NCBI GenBank assembly: GCA_015655015.1
Contig: JAATFV010000132.1
Coordinates: 26,342 to 90,341 of the forward strand
DNA length: 64,000 nucleotides
Source: Chitinophagales bacterium
GTDB taxonomy: Bacteria > Bacteroidota > Bacteroidia > Chitinophagales > Chitinophagaceae
Direction: 5' to 3'
Shown here: positions 16,637-25,322 of the stretch, piece by piece
How the letters are laid out: every line of letters begins with the position of its first letter
Position numbering within the stretch: position 1 is the stretch's first letter
Notes under the pieces: model-generated
The model's database searches: none
Seen by the model: the letters and a program-made list of their open reading frames with translations, nothing else
Told to the model about the DNA's origin: nothing
Made by a program: the position numbers and the translations under genes

Positions 16637-17962
16637 TTATTTAGTAGTAGTCTCATTTCTCAGGTCCCGGATCACCAAAATGTCAACGTCTCTCCATTCC
16701 TTTTTCAACATTAATCCATATTTATTTAGCTCCCTATTCAATTTTTCAGGATCGCCTACTTCCGTTTCCAGGTCCAAATCAACGTTACCTTTGTATCCTG
16801 TTTCATCTACCACCTGGAGGTCACTTCCCTGATATGCGATCTTTAATAGCTCAACAAATTGTCCCATTGGCGCATTTTTAAGTACCAAAAAAAAAGGACT
16901 ATGCTGTAAATCATATTTACCTTCATTTTTTGATTGAAACAATTCATTTTTTCCCATTCGTTGCAGTACAAAACATTCCTTTTTCAACTTCTCAATGGTA
17001 GCATTAATAAAAGGGAAGGATAATGCCAGATCCCTTCGCATAAATTCCCACATTTGAGAAGATTGCGGTATAGGTACTTTAAGCAGATAGTTATATTCAT
17101 GCCCTGGTTGTTGTGCCCACCATGCTTTGTATTGCGCTGTTGAACGTGCAGGTCCCGAATACGTAAACCTTACAGAATCTTTCGTCAGTAATTTTACTTT
17201 GCTCCAGCCGCCGGAAAATTTTTCAAGCCCTTCCCCGTATGCAATTTTAAAGAGAGCGAGGATGCCTGAATTCTGCATGTGCATATAAGTATTTTTCCAG
17301 TCGCCGCCCCCTGATTCATTAGGTATATAATCCGTGAGTAGGTGGCATAATATTACACTGCTATCGTTCAACAGATCCCTGATTAATTGCTGCTTATTAT
17401 ATTGAACAGGTGATGAATGATCCGTCTTTTCAAAGTCATTTTTCACCGGCAGGTTTAAGGCTGTGCCATTGATCAGGCTTTTGATATTAAAGTCTGTCAC
17501 TGCATCCGCGTCAGTAATTGTCTTAATAATTCTATGTTCGTCAATCCATACGTAATGGGGAATAGTGCGGTGTGGAAATAGCCTGTTAAGGATGCTGTCA
17601 TTGACTATTGACGTTACTTTTATTTTTTTGACCTTGTACAATCGTTCATTAAAAGCCTGAATAGATTCTCTTGTTTCATCCGTCACCGGGAGTATTATAA
17701 AATTTTCAGGGAACTGGGCTTGTAGAGTTTCCAGTTTAGGTAATGAGGAAACGCATGGACCGCAATAAGTACCCCAAAAATCCAGTAGAATAGACTTGTG
17801 TGTAAATTCTGATAGATGGACCTGGGCTTTAGAATAGTTGGCAATTGATACCTCTATGTCTGGCAGTGTATCTCCGATATGTAGAGGCTTGACTTTTGGT
17901 TGAGCTGCAAGCTGTATGGAAAGAGATAGGCAAAGGATCGGAAAGAAAAGTTTATTTTTCAT
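16637..17962 (-). CDS. Thioredoxin (TlpA-like) protein with a C-terminal DUF3738-like domain (module 2)
   Basis: A 441-residue exported protein. A signal peptide (about 1-20) is followed directly by a TlpA/AhpC-type thioredoxin domain (about 28-165) with LLDFWGTYCGPC, a CGPC active site. A middle region of about 150 residues follows. The C-terminal segment (about 385-437) reads VVDETGYKGNVDLDLE...LNKYGLMLKKEW...VLVIRD in outline and resembles the DUF3738/TIGR03435 domain. It should catalyse thiol-disulfide exchange in the periplasm. It is the last gene of module 2, 81 bp after susD, and is followed by a strong terminator. The equivalent gene in module 1 carries its thioredoxin domain at the other end. 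Confidence 0.8.
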   Translation of the reverse strand: MKNKLFFPILCLSLSIQLAAQPKVKPLHIGDTLPDIEVSIANYSKAQVHLSEFTHKSILLDFWGTYCGPCVSSLPKLETLQAQFPENFIILPVTDETRESIQAFNERLYKVKKIKVTSIVNDSILNRLFPHRTIPHYVWIDEHRIIKTITDADAVTDFNIKSLINGTALNLPVKNDFEKTDHSSPVQYNKQQLIRDLLNDSSVILCHLLTDYIPNESGGGDWKNTYMHMQNSGILALFKIAYGEGLEKFSGGWSKVKLLTKDSVRFTYSGPARSTAQYKAWWAQQPGHEYNYLLKVPIPQSSQMWEFMRRDLALSFPFINATIEKLKKECFVLQRMGKNELFQSKNEGKYDLQHSPFFLVLKNAPMGQFVELLKIAYQGSDLQVVDETGYKGNVDLDLETEVGDPEKLNRELNKYGLMLKKEWRDVDILVIRDLRNETTTK

Positions 17963-17995
17963 TTGTCGTGAAATTGATATAGATGGAAAAAGATA

Positions 17996-18025
17996 GCGGA
18001 CCGGCCAGTAATAGGTCCGGTCCGC
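17996..18025 (-). other. Hairpin between susD and the thioredoxin gene, module 2
   Basis: A 9-bp perfect stem, GCGGACCGG (17996-18004) and CCGGTCCGC (18017-18025), with a 12-base loop, 19 bp beyond the susD stop. On the minus strand it is followed by TATCTTTTTCC, an interrupted T-tract. It is probably a leaky terminator or an RNA-stabilising hairpin in the operon. Module 1 has a hairpin at the same place with a different sequence. Confidence 0.55.
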
Positions 18026-18043
18026 CTGAAAGGGTTTAGATTG

Positions 18044-19477
18044 TTACCTGGGATTTTGTGTTATATTGCTGTACTGTGTCTCGCTAAGTGGTATCGGCCA
18101 TACATATAAATTGCTTCCGGGAGCCAAAGTATAGGTTTGCCCATTATAGATATGGGTGACAGTAGTAGCAAAGCGCGGATCTTTATTCAGCCTGCGTAAG
18201 TCTGACCATCTTACTCCACGCATTACTAATTCTTTTCTGCGTTCCGTCAATACTTTTGTTAGCGCATCCGTTGGGTCCGTGGCTGTGTATGAGACGAAAG
18301 TGCCTGTTTTCCATCGTTGGGCTAATAAGGTATTTAGGTCATTCATTGCTGAATTAATATCTCCCTGCCTAGCTTCACATTCTGCCCGGATTAAGAATAG
18401 TTCATCTACTGCCGTGGCTGAGAAAAGAAGGCTCCTGCTGGTCCCGTCATAAGTTCCTACAAATGCTATAGGTGTACTTGGGGCATAATCTATAAGATTA
18501 AAGAAAAACTTTTTTCTTAAATCGTTGTCAGCATAGGATTGATATAAAACTGTATCAACGGATACTCTTAGCGGATTTAAATAGGGATCGTTGATATTAC
18601 AGTAAAAGAATACCTCCGGATTATTATAGTATGCTGGCATAGTCAATTTTGTATTAGTAGCACCGTCGGAAGGAATGGAATTATAATTGAGTAAAGTATG
18701 ATTATACTTTAATGCTGAATCAGCATTTATTTTTGCATTTGTATAGTCTCTAATTGACAAATAGACACGCGCCAATTGTGCAAATGCTGCTGCTTTAGTA
18801 GGCAAATAATGTTGTTGGTAAGGTTGGGGACCAGTGAATAGTAAAGGAATAGATTGTTTTAAATCTGAGATAATTTGATTGTAGACCTCTTGCCCGGTCC
18901 CCCTGCCTACTTGTTGGGCAATATTAGCTTCCAATCGTAAAGGAACGCCGGGATCGGTATTTGCTGTTGATGAATCGTAGGGTTTAATGAAGTCTTGCGC
19001 CAGGCAATAATAATTTAGTCCCCGGTAAAAGAGTGCAGAGCCGTATACCTGGTCCCACTGGCTGCTATTACTGGTGGTCTTTGTTATTTGTCCTACCCCT
19101 TTGATCGTAGAATTGCAGGTATATATATTTTGATAGGGATATACCCAATCTGCGACCGCTGTGGGGAATCCTGTTGGTGCCCAAATATAATTGGCTACGT
19201 TCCCGTCTGCAAAATTTGCCTGCCATGTAGGGGTAATGAAATAGTTATCTGTTCCTATTTCGCCAAGCTGTCCGATAGACGTATTATAGAGTGTATATCC
19301 TTCCATTAAAGCCTGATAATCGGAAATTGTATTTAATACTATTGCGGAGCTTGTAGGCTTTGCGTCCAGCCAATTTTTTTGACAGGAAAATAAGGTACTG
19401 CTAAAAAGTGCAATAAATAGGCCCTTCCAATATTCAGGACGCGATAAGATGTTACGTTTTTTATTTTCAGGTTTCAT
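18044..19477 (-). CDS. SusD/RagB-family outer-membrane lipoprotein (module 2)
   Basis: A 477-residue SusD-like lipoprotein. After a basic N-terminus the hydrophobic signal ends at SSTLFSC, so Cys32 is the likely lipidation site. It shares with its module 1 paralogue the WLDAKPTSSAIV start pattern, the central DSSTANTDPGVPLRLEAN motif, the TERRKELVMRGVRWSDLRRLNK segment and the final YVWPIPLSE. Its role is surface ligand capture for the SusC encoded 33 bp upstream. No carbohydrate-active enzyme or peptidase is encoded nearby, so the nutrient is unknown. Confidence 0.92.
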   Translation of the reverse strand: MKPENKKRNILSRPEYWKGLFIALFSSTLFSCQKNWLDAKPTSSAIVLNTISDYQALMEGYTLYNTSIGQLGEIGTDNYFITPTWQANFADGNVANYIWAPTGFPTAVADWVYPYQNIYTCNSTIKGVGQITKTTSNSSQWDQVYGSALFYRGLNYYCLAQDFIKPYDSSTANTDPGVPLRLEANIAQQVGRGTGQEVYNQIISDLKQSIPLLFTGPQPYQQHYLPTKAAAFAQLARVYLSIRDYTNAKINADSALKYNHTLLNYNSIPSDGATNTKLTMPAYYNNPEVFFYCNINDPYLNPLRVSVDTVLYQSYADNDLRKKFFFNLIDYAPSTPIAFVGTYDGTSRSLLFSATAVDELFLIRAECEARQGDINSAMNDLNTLLAQRWKTGTFVSYTATDPTDALTKVLTERRKELVMRGVRWSDLRRLNKDPRFATTVTHIYNGQTYTLAPGSNLYVWPIPLSETQYSNITQNPR

Positions 19478-19510
19478 ATCTGAATTGTTTGGCTGTGATA
19501 AATGAGCTAA

Positions 19511-22500
19511 TTAAAAGCTGGCTTTTAAGCTAAATGCAAACGCTTTCGGTGACAGATATCCGGATTGTGTATCAGGGTCTATACTGTATTTGTTCGCCCT
19601 CCAGATAATGCCCAGGTTATTTGCATAAAATGACAGTTGCAGGTGTTTGGCCGGTAACCCGGACCATTGGGTCTTATCCAGATTGTAGCTCAAAATAATA
19701 TCCTGGAAACGGATATGATCTCCTTTCGTAGCCAATGTTTCAGAACCATTATAAAAATTGTCCCGGTTGACATTGATCCCACTTGCAAGGGGCATAGCCG
19801 GGATATTGGTAATTTTTTCGTCTCCCGGTTTTTGCCAACGTGAGGTATAATCAGTGTTTCCTGCCCAACTATTAAAGAGACGATAATAATTGACAGAAGT
19901 ACGGAGAAAATAGTAGTTTGCTTTATAGGATAAATTGAAGGATAGTGACAGATTTTTATAGACAAATGTGTTTCTCATGCCTCCAAATATTCCGGGTGTT
20001 GACCGGCCTACATATTTTTGATTCGCTACGCTGTAATTGACAAGTGAATTATAATCTGTGCTCACCTTGCCCGTAGAATCATACCCCTGCGGATTCCCGG
20101 CTGCATCCAGGTTGGCCCACCGATAACCATATAGGGCGTTTACCGGTTTTCCTACTAATACGGTTTTAAAACCCGAAGCAGTGACCGGGTTGTAATTAGT
20201 GACCTTATCGGTAGCATAGCTAAACCAAAAGCTGGTGGACCATTGGAAATTGGGGTGTGTTATATTTTTCGTGTTTAAGATAAGGTCCACTCCGCTACCT
20301 TTCATATTGGCGTAATTGACCGTACCACTTGTAAAGCCGGTACTGGAGGGCAGCGGTTGAGCACCTACCAGGTCCGAGCCTTTCTTGCTATAATATTCCA
20401 GGCTTCCCGACAAAATATTTTTAACGGTCCCAAAGTCAATACCTATGTTTAACATGCCGGTTTTCTCCCATGTCAAATTGGGGTTGCCCGGTGTCGTAAT
20501 TGCAGCATAAGGAGGCGTAATATTGGCGCTCCCGGAATAAAAGACCGCCGTATTATAGGCGGCTCCGCTGTTGATAAAATTACCGCTATAGCCATACGTG
20601 ACCCTTGCATCTAATACAGGGAGCCAGGATACATGATAAAAGGCTTCATTGCTGGCGTTCCACTTGCCCCCTACAGACCATAAAGGAATAGATTTTGCGT
20701 TGGTATTGACCCCAAACAGATTTGTTTGATCAATTCTCCCGCTGGCAGAAATTGTATATAATTCTTTGTAAGAATAAGAGACATTAGAAAAGTAAGAGCG
20801 GAAGCGATTGATTGTATGGTTCATTGAAAACTGGCCGGGTATGGTGATGGAACTACCGCCGGGGTTGGTAGCATATTTAGTGGAATAGCTTACCCCTGCA
20901 AAGGCGTCTGTTGCGGGGTCGTAGCCGTATAACGTTGGATTCCCAATATTAGCTCCGGTATTTTCTTTAGCTTCTACCCCTGCGATTGCCGCAACGGCAT
21001 GAATTGAAAAGGTCCGGTTAAAGTTTAGTTGTGCCCTGCCATTGCGGGAAACGTAGTTGATGTTTCCTGATTGGAGAATACCGCCTACCGGGATATTATT
21101 TCCGGTAACTTTATTCCCGGCAAAGATGGCATATTGATTGATCAGGTTTCTTGCAAAATAGGTACTGTCGGAATAGTAGTTCCTGTTTCCCGAATTGCCG
21201 GTTTCATACTGATAAAGCCCCTCAATATTCAGACCGGAAAGAATAGTATATTTTACTTGTGCTCTTAGCCTTGTGTCGGTTAAATTGGTGGTGTTGTCAT
21301 TTCTGTCTTTTTCCAGCAAAGGAACATACTGCCAATTTAGAAAACCTTTGGAAGTTGCGGACTGTACGAATGACGCGCCGTAATCCTTCACAATGGCTAA
21401 GGGGTTGCCTTGTGCATCGGCAAATTGAGCATAAGGATATAGATTCTTACCATTGGGTCCGCCCACGAACCCGCCGCCTGATAACGCCGCGCCTACGGCA
21501 TTGTTATAGTTTTTGCTTTGCACATAATCCAGCCCTCCCGATAACTCCAGATTTTTAAGAAGGCGGAAGCCCCCAAAAGTACTGGCGGTGATCCTGTTGT
21601 TTCTATTCCCTGTTTCGTTGGGCAGGTTGTTGTCATAACCAGCAGCCATTGAGTAGCTGCTGCTGGCACCTCCACCGCTCAGGTTGATATTGTACTGTTG
21701 GTTGACCATGCCCCGGTAAAAGAATCGTTTCAGCTGGTCCCGGTAGTCAGCGCTTTTAAAAGCATTGATCTGTGCGTCCGCGTCGGCAGCTGAAATAGTC
21801 CCGGCTTTTTGTTGCGCTAAGATTGCCACCACGGGAGAAGTAGGCGGATAGGTAGACGTGTTGGACAGGTCCCCATTATAATAGCCTTGTGTAAACAAAT
21901 TTCGTTCAACCCCGATAAAGTCGGCAGCATTTAAAAAATTCCTGTCATATTTTAAATCCGGCTTCCCGCTGACTGTCAGGTTTGCCGTCACATCCACCCG
22001 TACCGATTGATTGTAGCGGCCTTTCCTGGTGGTGATAACTACAACGCCATTCCCGGCTCTTGCTCCCCATATAGACGACGCGGCTGCGTCTTTCAGGACT
22101 GTAACGGATTCTATATTGTTCGGGTTAATATTGTTGAGGTCCCCGTCATAAGGAAAATTATCAACGATGATCAAGGGTTTTGCTGCGGCATTAATAGTGC
22201 TCACTCCCCTGATTTGCATAAAGGATAAATTTTTACTGGTGTTTCCATTATTGCTGCTGAATACCATACCGCTCGTGATCCCGTCCAGCCTGCTGATCAC
22301 ATCGGTTGATACCCTGCTATCATACATCACCTTATCGGGTTGGGCAAAAGAACCCGTTGCTCTTTCTGCCGGCAGGGACTGATATCCTGTATTGTATGTT
22401 ACATTTACATCCGCCAGCTTGCTTGCCGAAGTCTTCAGCTCGATCACCCATTCCGTTTTCCCGTTCACCAGTATTTCCCGGTCGGCATACCCCACACTAC

Positions 22501-23059
22501 TAACCATTAACACCGGCTTGTTCCTTTCAATGTGCAACAAAAATTCCCCTTTCTCATTGGTCATCGTCACCTGCCTGGTCCCGGCGACGATGACCGTCGC
22601 ATTAGGAATAGGTTCCCCCTTCTCATTGACCACCCTTCCCTTTACATCGATCCGATCCGGCGGCGACAGCTCCGCAGGCACAGACGTATCAGCCGGTTCC
22701 TTCTGCCGGATCAGGACAGCTCCATTAATCAGGCTATAGGCAAAAGGCTGCCCCTTCAGACAGGCCTGCAGCACCTCCTCCAGGCTGGCGCCCCTGACGG
22801 AAAAAGTGACGGGGGTTGACTGCCGGAGGAATTCTTCATCATACATGACGGAGATCCCGGTCTGGCGGACGATCTCCTTAAAGACCGTCCGGAGTGGAGC
22901 CTGGTGAACAGTCAGGGTGATCTTCTGCGCGCGGATACCGGCGCTGACATGCAAGGCGGCAAAAAAGATCAGGGCGGCAGTCAGTTTCATAACAAGGATC
23001 CATTGGGCGGTCAATAGTCGCCGCAAAAAGGGGACTTTCCCGCGAAAAATTAAAAGCAT
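19511..23059 (-). CDS. SusC/RagA-family TonB-dependent outer-membrane transporter (module 2)
   Basis: 1182 residues, co-linear with the module 1 transporter. There is a short lead, a signal peptide (MKLTAALIFFAALHVSAGIRA, about 24-44) and an STN domain (about 46-97, with VFKEIVRQTGISVMYDEEFL). A D2 carboxypeptidase-like domain (about 138-212), the plug with SLPAERATGSFA and VLKDAAASSIWGARAGNGV, and a barrel ending in ASF follow. The STN domain implies signalling to the FecR encoded upstream. ATG at 23059 is used because the leader ACCCCAACACTGCAAAATT is matched in module 1; ATG at 22990 is the alternative. The N-terminal third is visibly richer in G and C than the barrel. Confidence 0.9.
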   Translation of the reverse strand: MLLIFRGKVPFLRRLLTAQWILVMKLTAALIFFAALHVSAGIRAQKITLTVHQAPLRTVFKEIVRQTGISVMYDEEFLRQSTPVTFSVRGASLEEVLQACLKGQPFAYSLINGAVLIRQKEPADTSVPAELSPPDRIDVKGRVVNEKGEPIPNATVIVAGTRQVTMTNEKGEFLLHIERNKPVLMVSSVGYADREILVNGKTEWVIELKTSASKLADVNVTYNTGYQSLPAERATGSFAQPDKVMYDSRVSTDVISRLDGITSGMVFSSNNGNTSKNLSFMQIRGVSTINAAAKPLIIVDNFPYDGDLNNINPNNIESVTVLKDAAASSIWGARAGNGVVVITTRKGRYNQSVRVDVTANLTVSGKPDLKYDRNFLNAADFIGVERNLFTQGYYNGDLSNTSTYPPTSPVVAILAQQKAGTISAADADAQINAFKSADYRDQLKRFFYRGMVNQQYNINLSGGGASSSYSMAAGYDNNLPNETGNRNNRITASTFGGFRLLKNLELSGGLDYVQSKNYNNAVGAALSGGGFVGGPNGKNLYPYAQFADAQGNPLAIVKDYGASFVQSATSKGFLNWQYVPLLEKDRNDNTTNLTDTRLRAQVKYTILSGLNIEGLYQYETGNSGNRNYYSDSTYFARNLINQYAIFAGNKVTGNNIPVGGILQSGNINYVSRNGRAQLNFNRTFSIHAVAAIAGVEAKENTGANIGNPTLYGYDPATDAFAGVSYSTKYATNPGGSSITIPGQFSMNHTINRFRSYFSNVSYSYKELYTISASGRIDQTNLFGVNTNAKSIPLWSVGGKWNASNEAFYHVSWLPVLDARVTYGYSGNFINSGAAYNTAVFYSGSANITPPYAAITTPGNPNLTWEKTGMLNIGIDFGTVKNILSGSLEYYSKKGSDLVGAQPLPSSTGFTSGTVNYANMKGSGVDLILNTKNITHPNFQWSTSFWFSYATDKVTNYNPVTASGFKTVLVGKPVNALYGYRWANLDAAGNPQGYDSTGKVSTDYNSLVNYSVANQKYVGRSTPGIFGGMRNTFVYKNLSLSFNLSYKANYYFLRTSVNYYRLFNSWAGNTDYTSRWQKPGDEKITNIPAMPLASGINVNRDNFYNGSETLATKGDHIRFQDIILSYNLDKTQWSGLPAKHLQLSFYANNLGIIWRANKYSIDPDTQSGYLSPKAFAFSLKASF

Positions 23060-23066
23060 AATTTTG
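23036..23066 (+). promoter_or_regulatory. Candidate promoter antisense to the susC start, module 2
   Basis: TTTC at 23036-23039, a 19-bp spacer and TAATTTTG at 23059-23066. The -7 box is a perfect TAnnTTTG and the spacing is the consensus one; the -33 box matches three of four. It points into the FecR-susC gap, opposite to both genes. Confidence 0.5.
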
Positions 23067-23072
23067 CAGTGT

Positions 23073-23186
23073 TGGGGTTAAACGATAAATGTCGAAGCAG
23101 AAATTCATTTCATTGGGTGACCCGAACAAACCGCCGGAAGTGTTTGCAGCACTCCCGGCCCGCCCCGCGTCATGCGGGGCTTTTTT
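23073..23186 (+). ncRNA. Predicted cis-antisense RNA over the susC leader, module 2
   Basis: A predicted RNA of about 115 nt from the promoter at 23036-23066 to an intrinsic terminator: stem GCCCCGC (23162-23168) and GCGGGGC (23174-23180), loop GTCAT, then six T residues. Just before it is a second stem (23131-23157, GCCGGAAGTG with CACTCCCGGC). That stem has one A-C mismatch on this strand and a G-U pair in the susC message, so both RNAs could fold. Size, position and direction match the antisense RNAs known opposite susC leaders in Bacteroides. The ends are inferred and expression is not shown. Confidence 0.55.
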
Positions 23187-23248
23187 GTTCAGCGGACCAC
23201 CCGAAGCTCTCAGGTTTGCATGGACTGTTGTTTTATTAAAAAATGGGG

Positions 23249-24508
23249 TTAAGGCAAGACATGGATCGTTGTTCCTTCGACCCGGAAATGGATCTTATTG
23301 GATTCCAGGATACGTAATACATCGGAAAGGTTCAGGCGGCGGCTGATGCTGCCGCCGAAATGACGGCCGGACAGATTTGCTGCGGAAGCCGCATCATATA
23401 GGATATCGACATCATACCACCGGGAAATCTGGCGCATGACAGGCCCGATACCCAGCTCCTCGAACTGAAAAGATCCGGTGGTCCAGGCGATTGCCTCTCC
23501 CGTATCGGCATGATGTATAAGACGGATCGGATCATTCCCCCCCGCCTGCACGATCCGGGCCTGGTCTCCCGGATGCAGCAGGGTCGAAGCCGGGCCCCTG
23601 ACTACCTTCACCGCTCCCCGGATAAGAGTCGTCTTTATCTCGGGTTCATCGGTATAAGCCATGATATTGAAATCCGTTCCCAGAACCTCGACTTCCGTGG
23701 CAGCATTCACAGCAACCTTAAATGGCCGGGCCGGATCCCCGGCAACCTCGAAATAGGCTTCCCCGGTGAGCTCGACCCGACGCTCTTTACCCGTAAAGGC
23801 CGTAGGAAAACGCAGGGAGGAGGCGGCATTCAGCCATACCCGGCTGCCATCAGGCAATACCACCTGGTATTGCCCGCCCCGGGGCGTAGTCACTTTATTA
23901 TAGACCGCTTCCGCAGCCGCTCCTTTCAACGCCGTATATATAAGGCGGCCGCCTGCAGCCTTGCGGACGGCTGCATTGCCTTGCCGGCTAAGCTCGCCCG
24001 TTAGTGCGCTGTCCAGGATAATGGTGCTGCCGCCTGCCAGGGTGAGAACAGCTTTATTCCCGCCGGGCATTATCTCCTTTTGAACCACCTCTTCTCCCCT
24101 GCCGGCTGGCGGACCTTGTGAACGGCTCAGCCAGAGCCAGGCGCCCCCGGCAAACGCCAGGGCCAGCACGGCCGCGGCGACTGCCCTTCGCCGGGAGAAG
24201 AAAGTGATTATCGAACCGGCAGGAGCAGCAGGAGACAGGTCCCTCTCGCCGGGAAGGCTGCTTCCGGGGTCTCCCGCCCCAAGAATCCTGTCCACGACAA
24301 GATCCCATTCCTCCCGCGAATAGGGCCTTTCCTCCTTTTTTTCCAGGATGACAGGTTTTTCCAGGAAGACAGGCATCAGCAGCTCCACCCATTCCTCATT
24401 TTCCGCATTGGCTTCCAGGGCAAAGTATAATTCCCGGACTTCCGCCGCCGAAGCAGTATCGGCCAGGTATTTTGCGAACAGGTATTTAATATGTGCTGAA
24501 TGCTCCAA
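23249..24508 (-). CDS. FecR-family anti-sigma factor (module 2)
   Basis: A 419-residue membrane sigma regulator. The cytoplasmic N-terminus (MEHSAHIKYLFAKYLADTAS) is followed by a membrane segment (AVAAAVLALAFAGGAWLW, about residues 109-126). The FecR domain has TPRGGQYQVVLPDGSRVWLN and GEAYFEV, and a C-terminal DUF4974-like domain includes LSDVLRILESNKIHFRVEG. It is paralogous to the module 1 FecR, with long identical stretches in the FecR core. Its gene is clearly richer in G and C than the susC, susD and thioredoxin genes it controls. The stop lies 190 bp before susC, a gap that holds the predicted antisense RNA. Confidence 0.9.
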   Translation of the reverse strand: MEHSAHIKYLFAKYLADTASAAEVRELYFALEANAENEEWVELLMPVFLEKPVILEKKEERPYSREEWDLVVDRILGAGDPGSSLPGERDLSPAAPAGSIITFFSRRRAVAAAVLALAFAGGAWLWLSRSQGPPAGRGEEVVQKEIMPGGNKAVLTLAGGSTIILDSALTGELSRQGNAAVRKAAGGRLIYTALKGAAAEAVYNKVTTPRGGQYQVVLPDGSRVWLNAASSLRFPTAFTGKERRVELTGEAYFEVAGDPARPFKVAVNAATEVEVLGTDFNIMAYTDEPEIKTTLIRGAVKVVRGPASTLLHPGDQARIVQAGGNDPIRLIHHADTGEAIAWTTGSFQFEELGIGPVMRQISRWYDVDILYDAASAANLSGRHFGGSISRRLNLSDVLRILESNKIHFRVEGTTIHVLP

Positions 24509-24582
24509 GGATGGCTGGTTTTAAACCCTTTTTCGGGTCTCCTCCTTATATGACGCAATGGGGTCCCGATAGGACCGCTCCA

Positions 24583-25188
24583 TCACAAAAAAAAATCGAA
24601 GAGAAATATAACGAGAGGAATAGGGCTTCCATGATGCCTGTTTATAGCGTCCTGGATGAACGACAGCGCTATTACCAGCTGGTTCTTCACCGTGCTCCTG
24701 GATATGTTCAGCTTTCCGGCGATCTCCGCATGACTAAGCCCCTGTTCCCGGCTAAGCTGAAAGATGAGCTTTCGTTTTGGAGGTAAATGGTCGATGGCTT
24801 CGTGCACTATTTGCTGTAAATCCTTAAAAGAGAGCTGTTCCAGGGTTTCATTCGTAAAGGATTCATTTTTTTTCATGCTTTCCATCCACCTGTATTGAGC
24901 CGCCTGTTTTCGCAGAAAATTAATGGAAAGATTGGAAGCTACCCTGAACAGCCAGCCCGCCGGCTGTTCTATAGTGGCAAACGCCTCTTTTTTCTGCCAG
25001 ACCTTAAAAAAAACTTCCTGGACAATCTCCCGGGCGACCTGCTCCTGCTTGACAATTTGAAGGACCGAAAGATATAATGAAGGCGTATACTGATGAAAAA
25101 GACGGCGAAAAGCATCCTCATCGCCGGTAGACAGCCGGCGCCAGCGTTCTGCTTCCGTATATGTAAGATCCGATAGCACGGATGACAA
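24583..25188 (-). CDS. ECF RNA polymerase sigma factor (module 2)
   Basis: A 201-residue ECF sigma factor. Region 2 has LFHQYTPSLYLSVLQIV and AREIVQEVFFKVWQKKEAF. Region 4 has LPPKRKLIFQLSREQGLSHAEIA with the recognition helix NISRSTVKNQL. Like the module 1 factor it ends in a hydrophobic tail (IPLVIFLFDFFL). It is the first gene of module 2 and is followed 74 bp later by FecR. Region 4 of the two factors is similar but not identical, so they may read different promoters or cross-talk. Confidence 0.92.
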   Translation of the reverse strand: MSSVLSDLTYTEAERWRRLSTGDEDAFRRLFHQYTPSLYLSVLQIVKQEQVAREIVQEVFFKVWQKKEAFATIEQPAGWLFRVASNLSINFLRKQAAQYRWMESMKKNESFTNETLEQLSFKDLQQIVHEAIDHLPPKRKLIFQLSREQGLSHAEIAGKLNISRSTVKNQLVIALSFIQDAINRHHGSPIPLVIFLFDFFL

Positions 25189-25322
25189 TACTGCTTTTAA
25201 TGAATTTACAATGAAAGGGGAAAAAAAGGCAGGAAAGGTTTGACAGCCAGATGCATGAAGGTAACAAATGCCGCTTTGCCGTCAAAATCATTATCCCTGT
25301 TGGTAGAAATATCCGTTCCGGC

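Noticed and set aside
23089..23346. 85-codon plus-strand frame in the FecR-susC gap of module 2
   Set aside because: It runs through a terminator hairpin and into the FecR gene on the other strand, has no recognisable domain, and its first 30 codons are explained by the predicted antisense RNA region.
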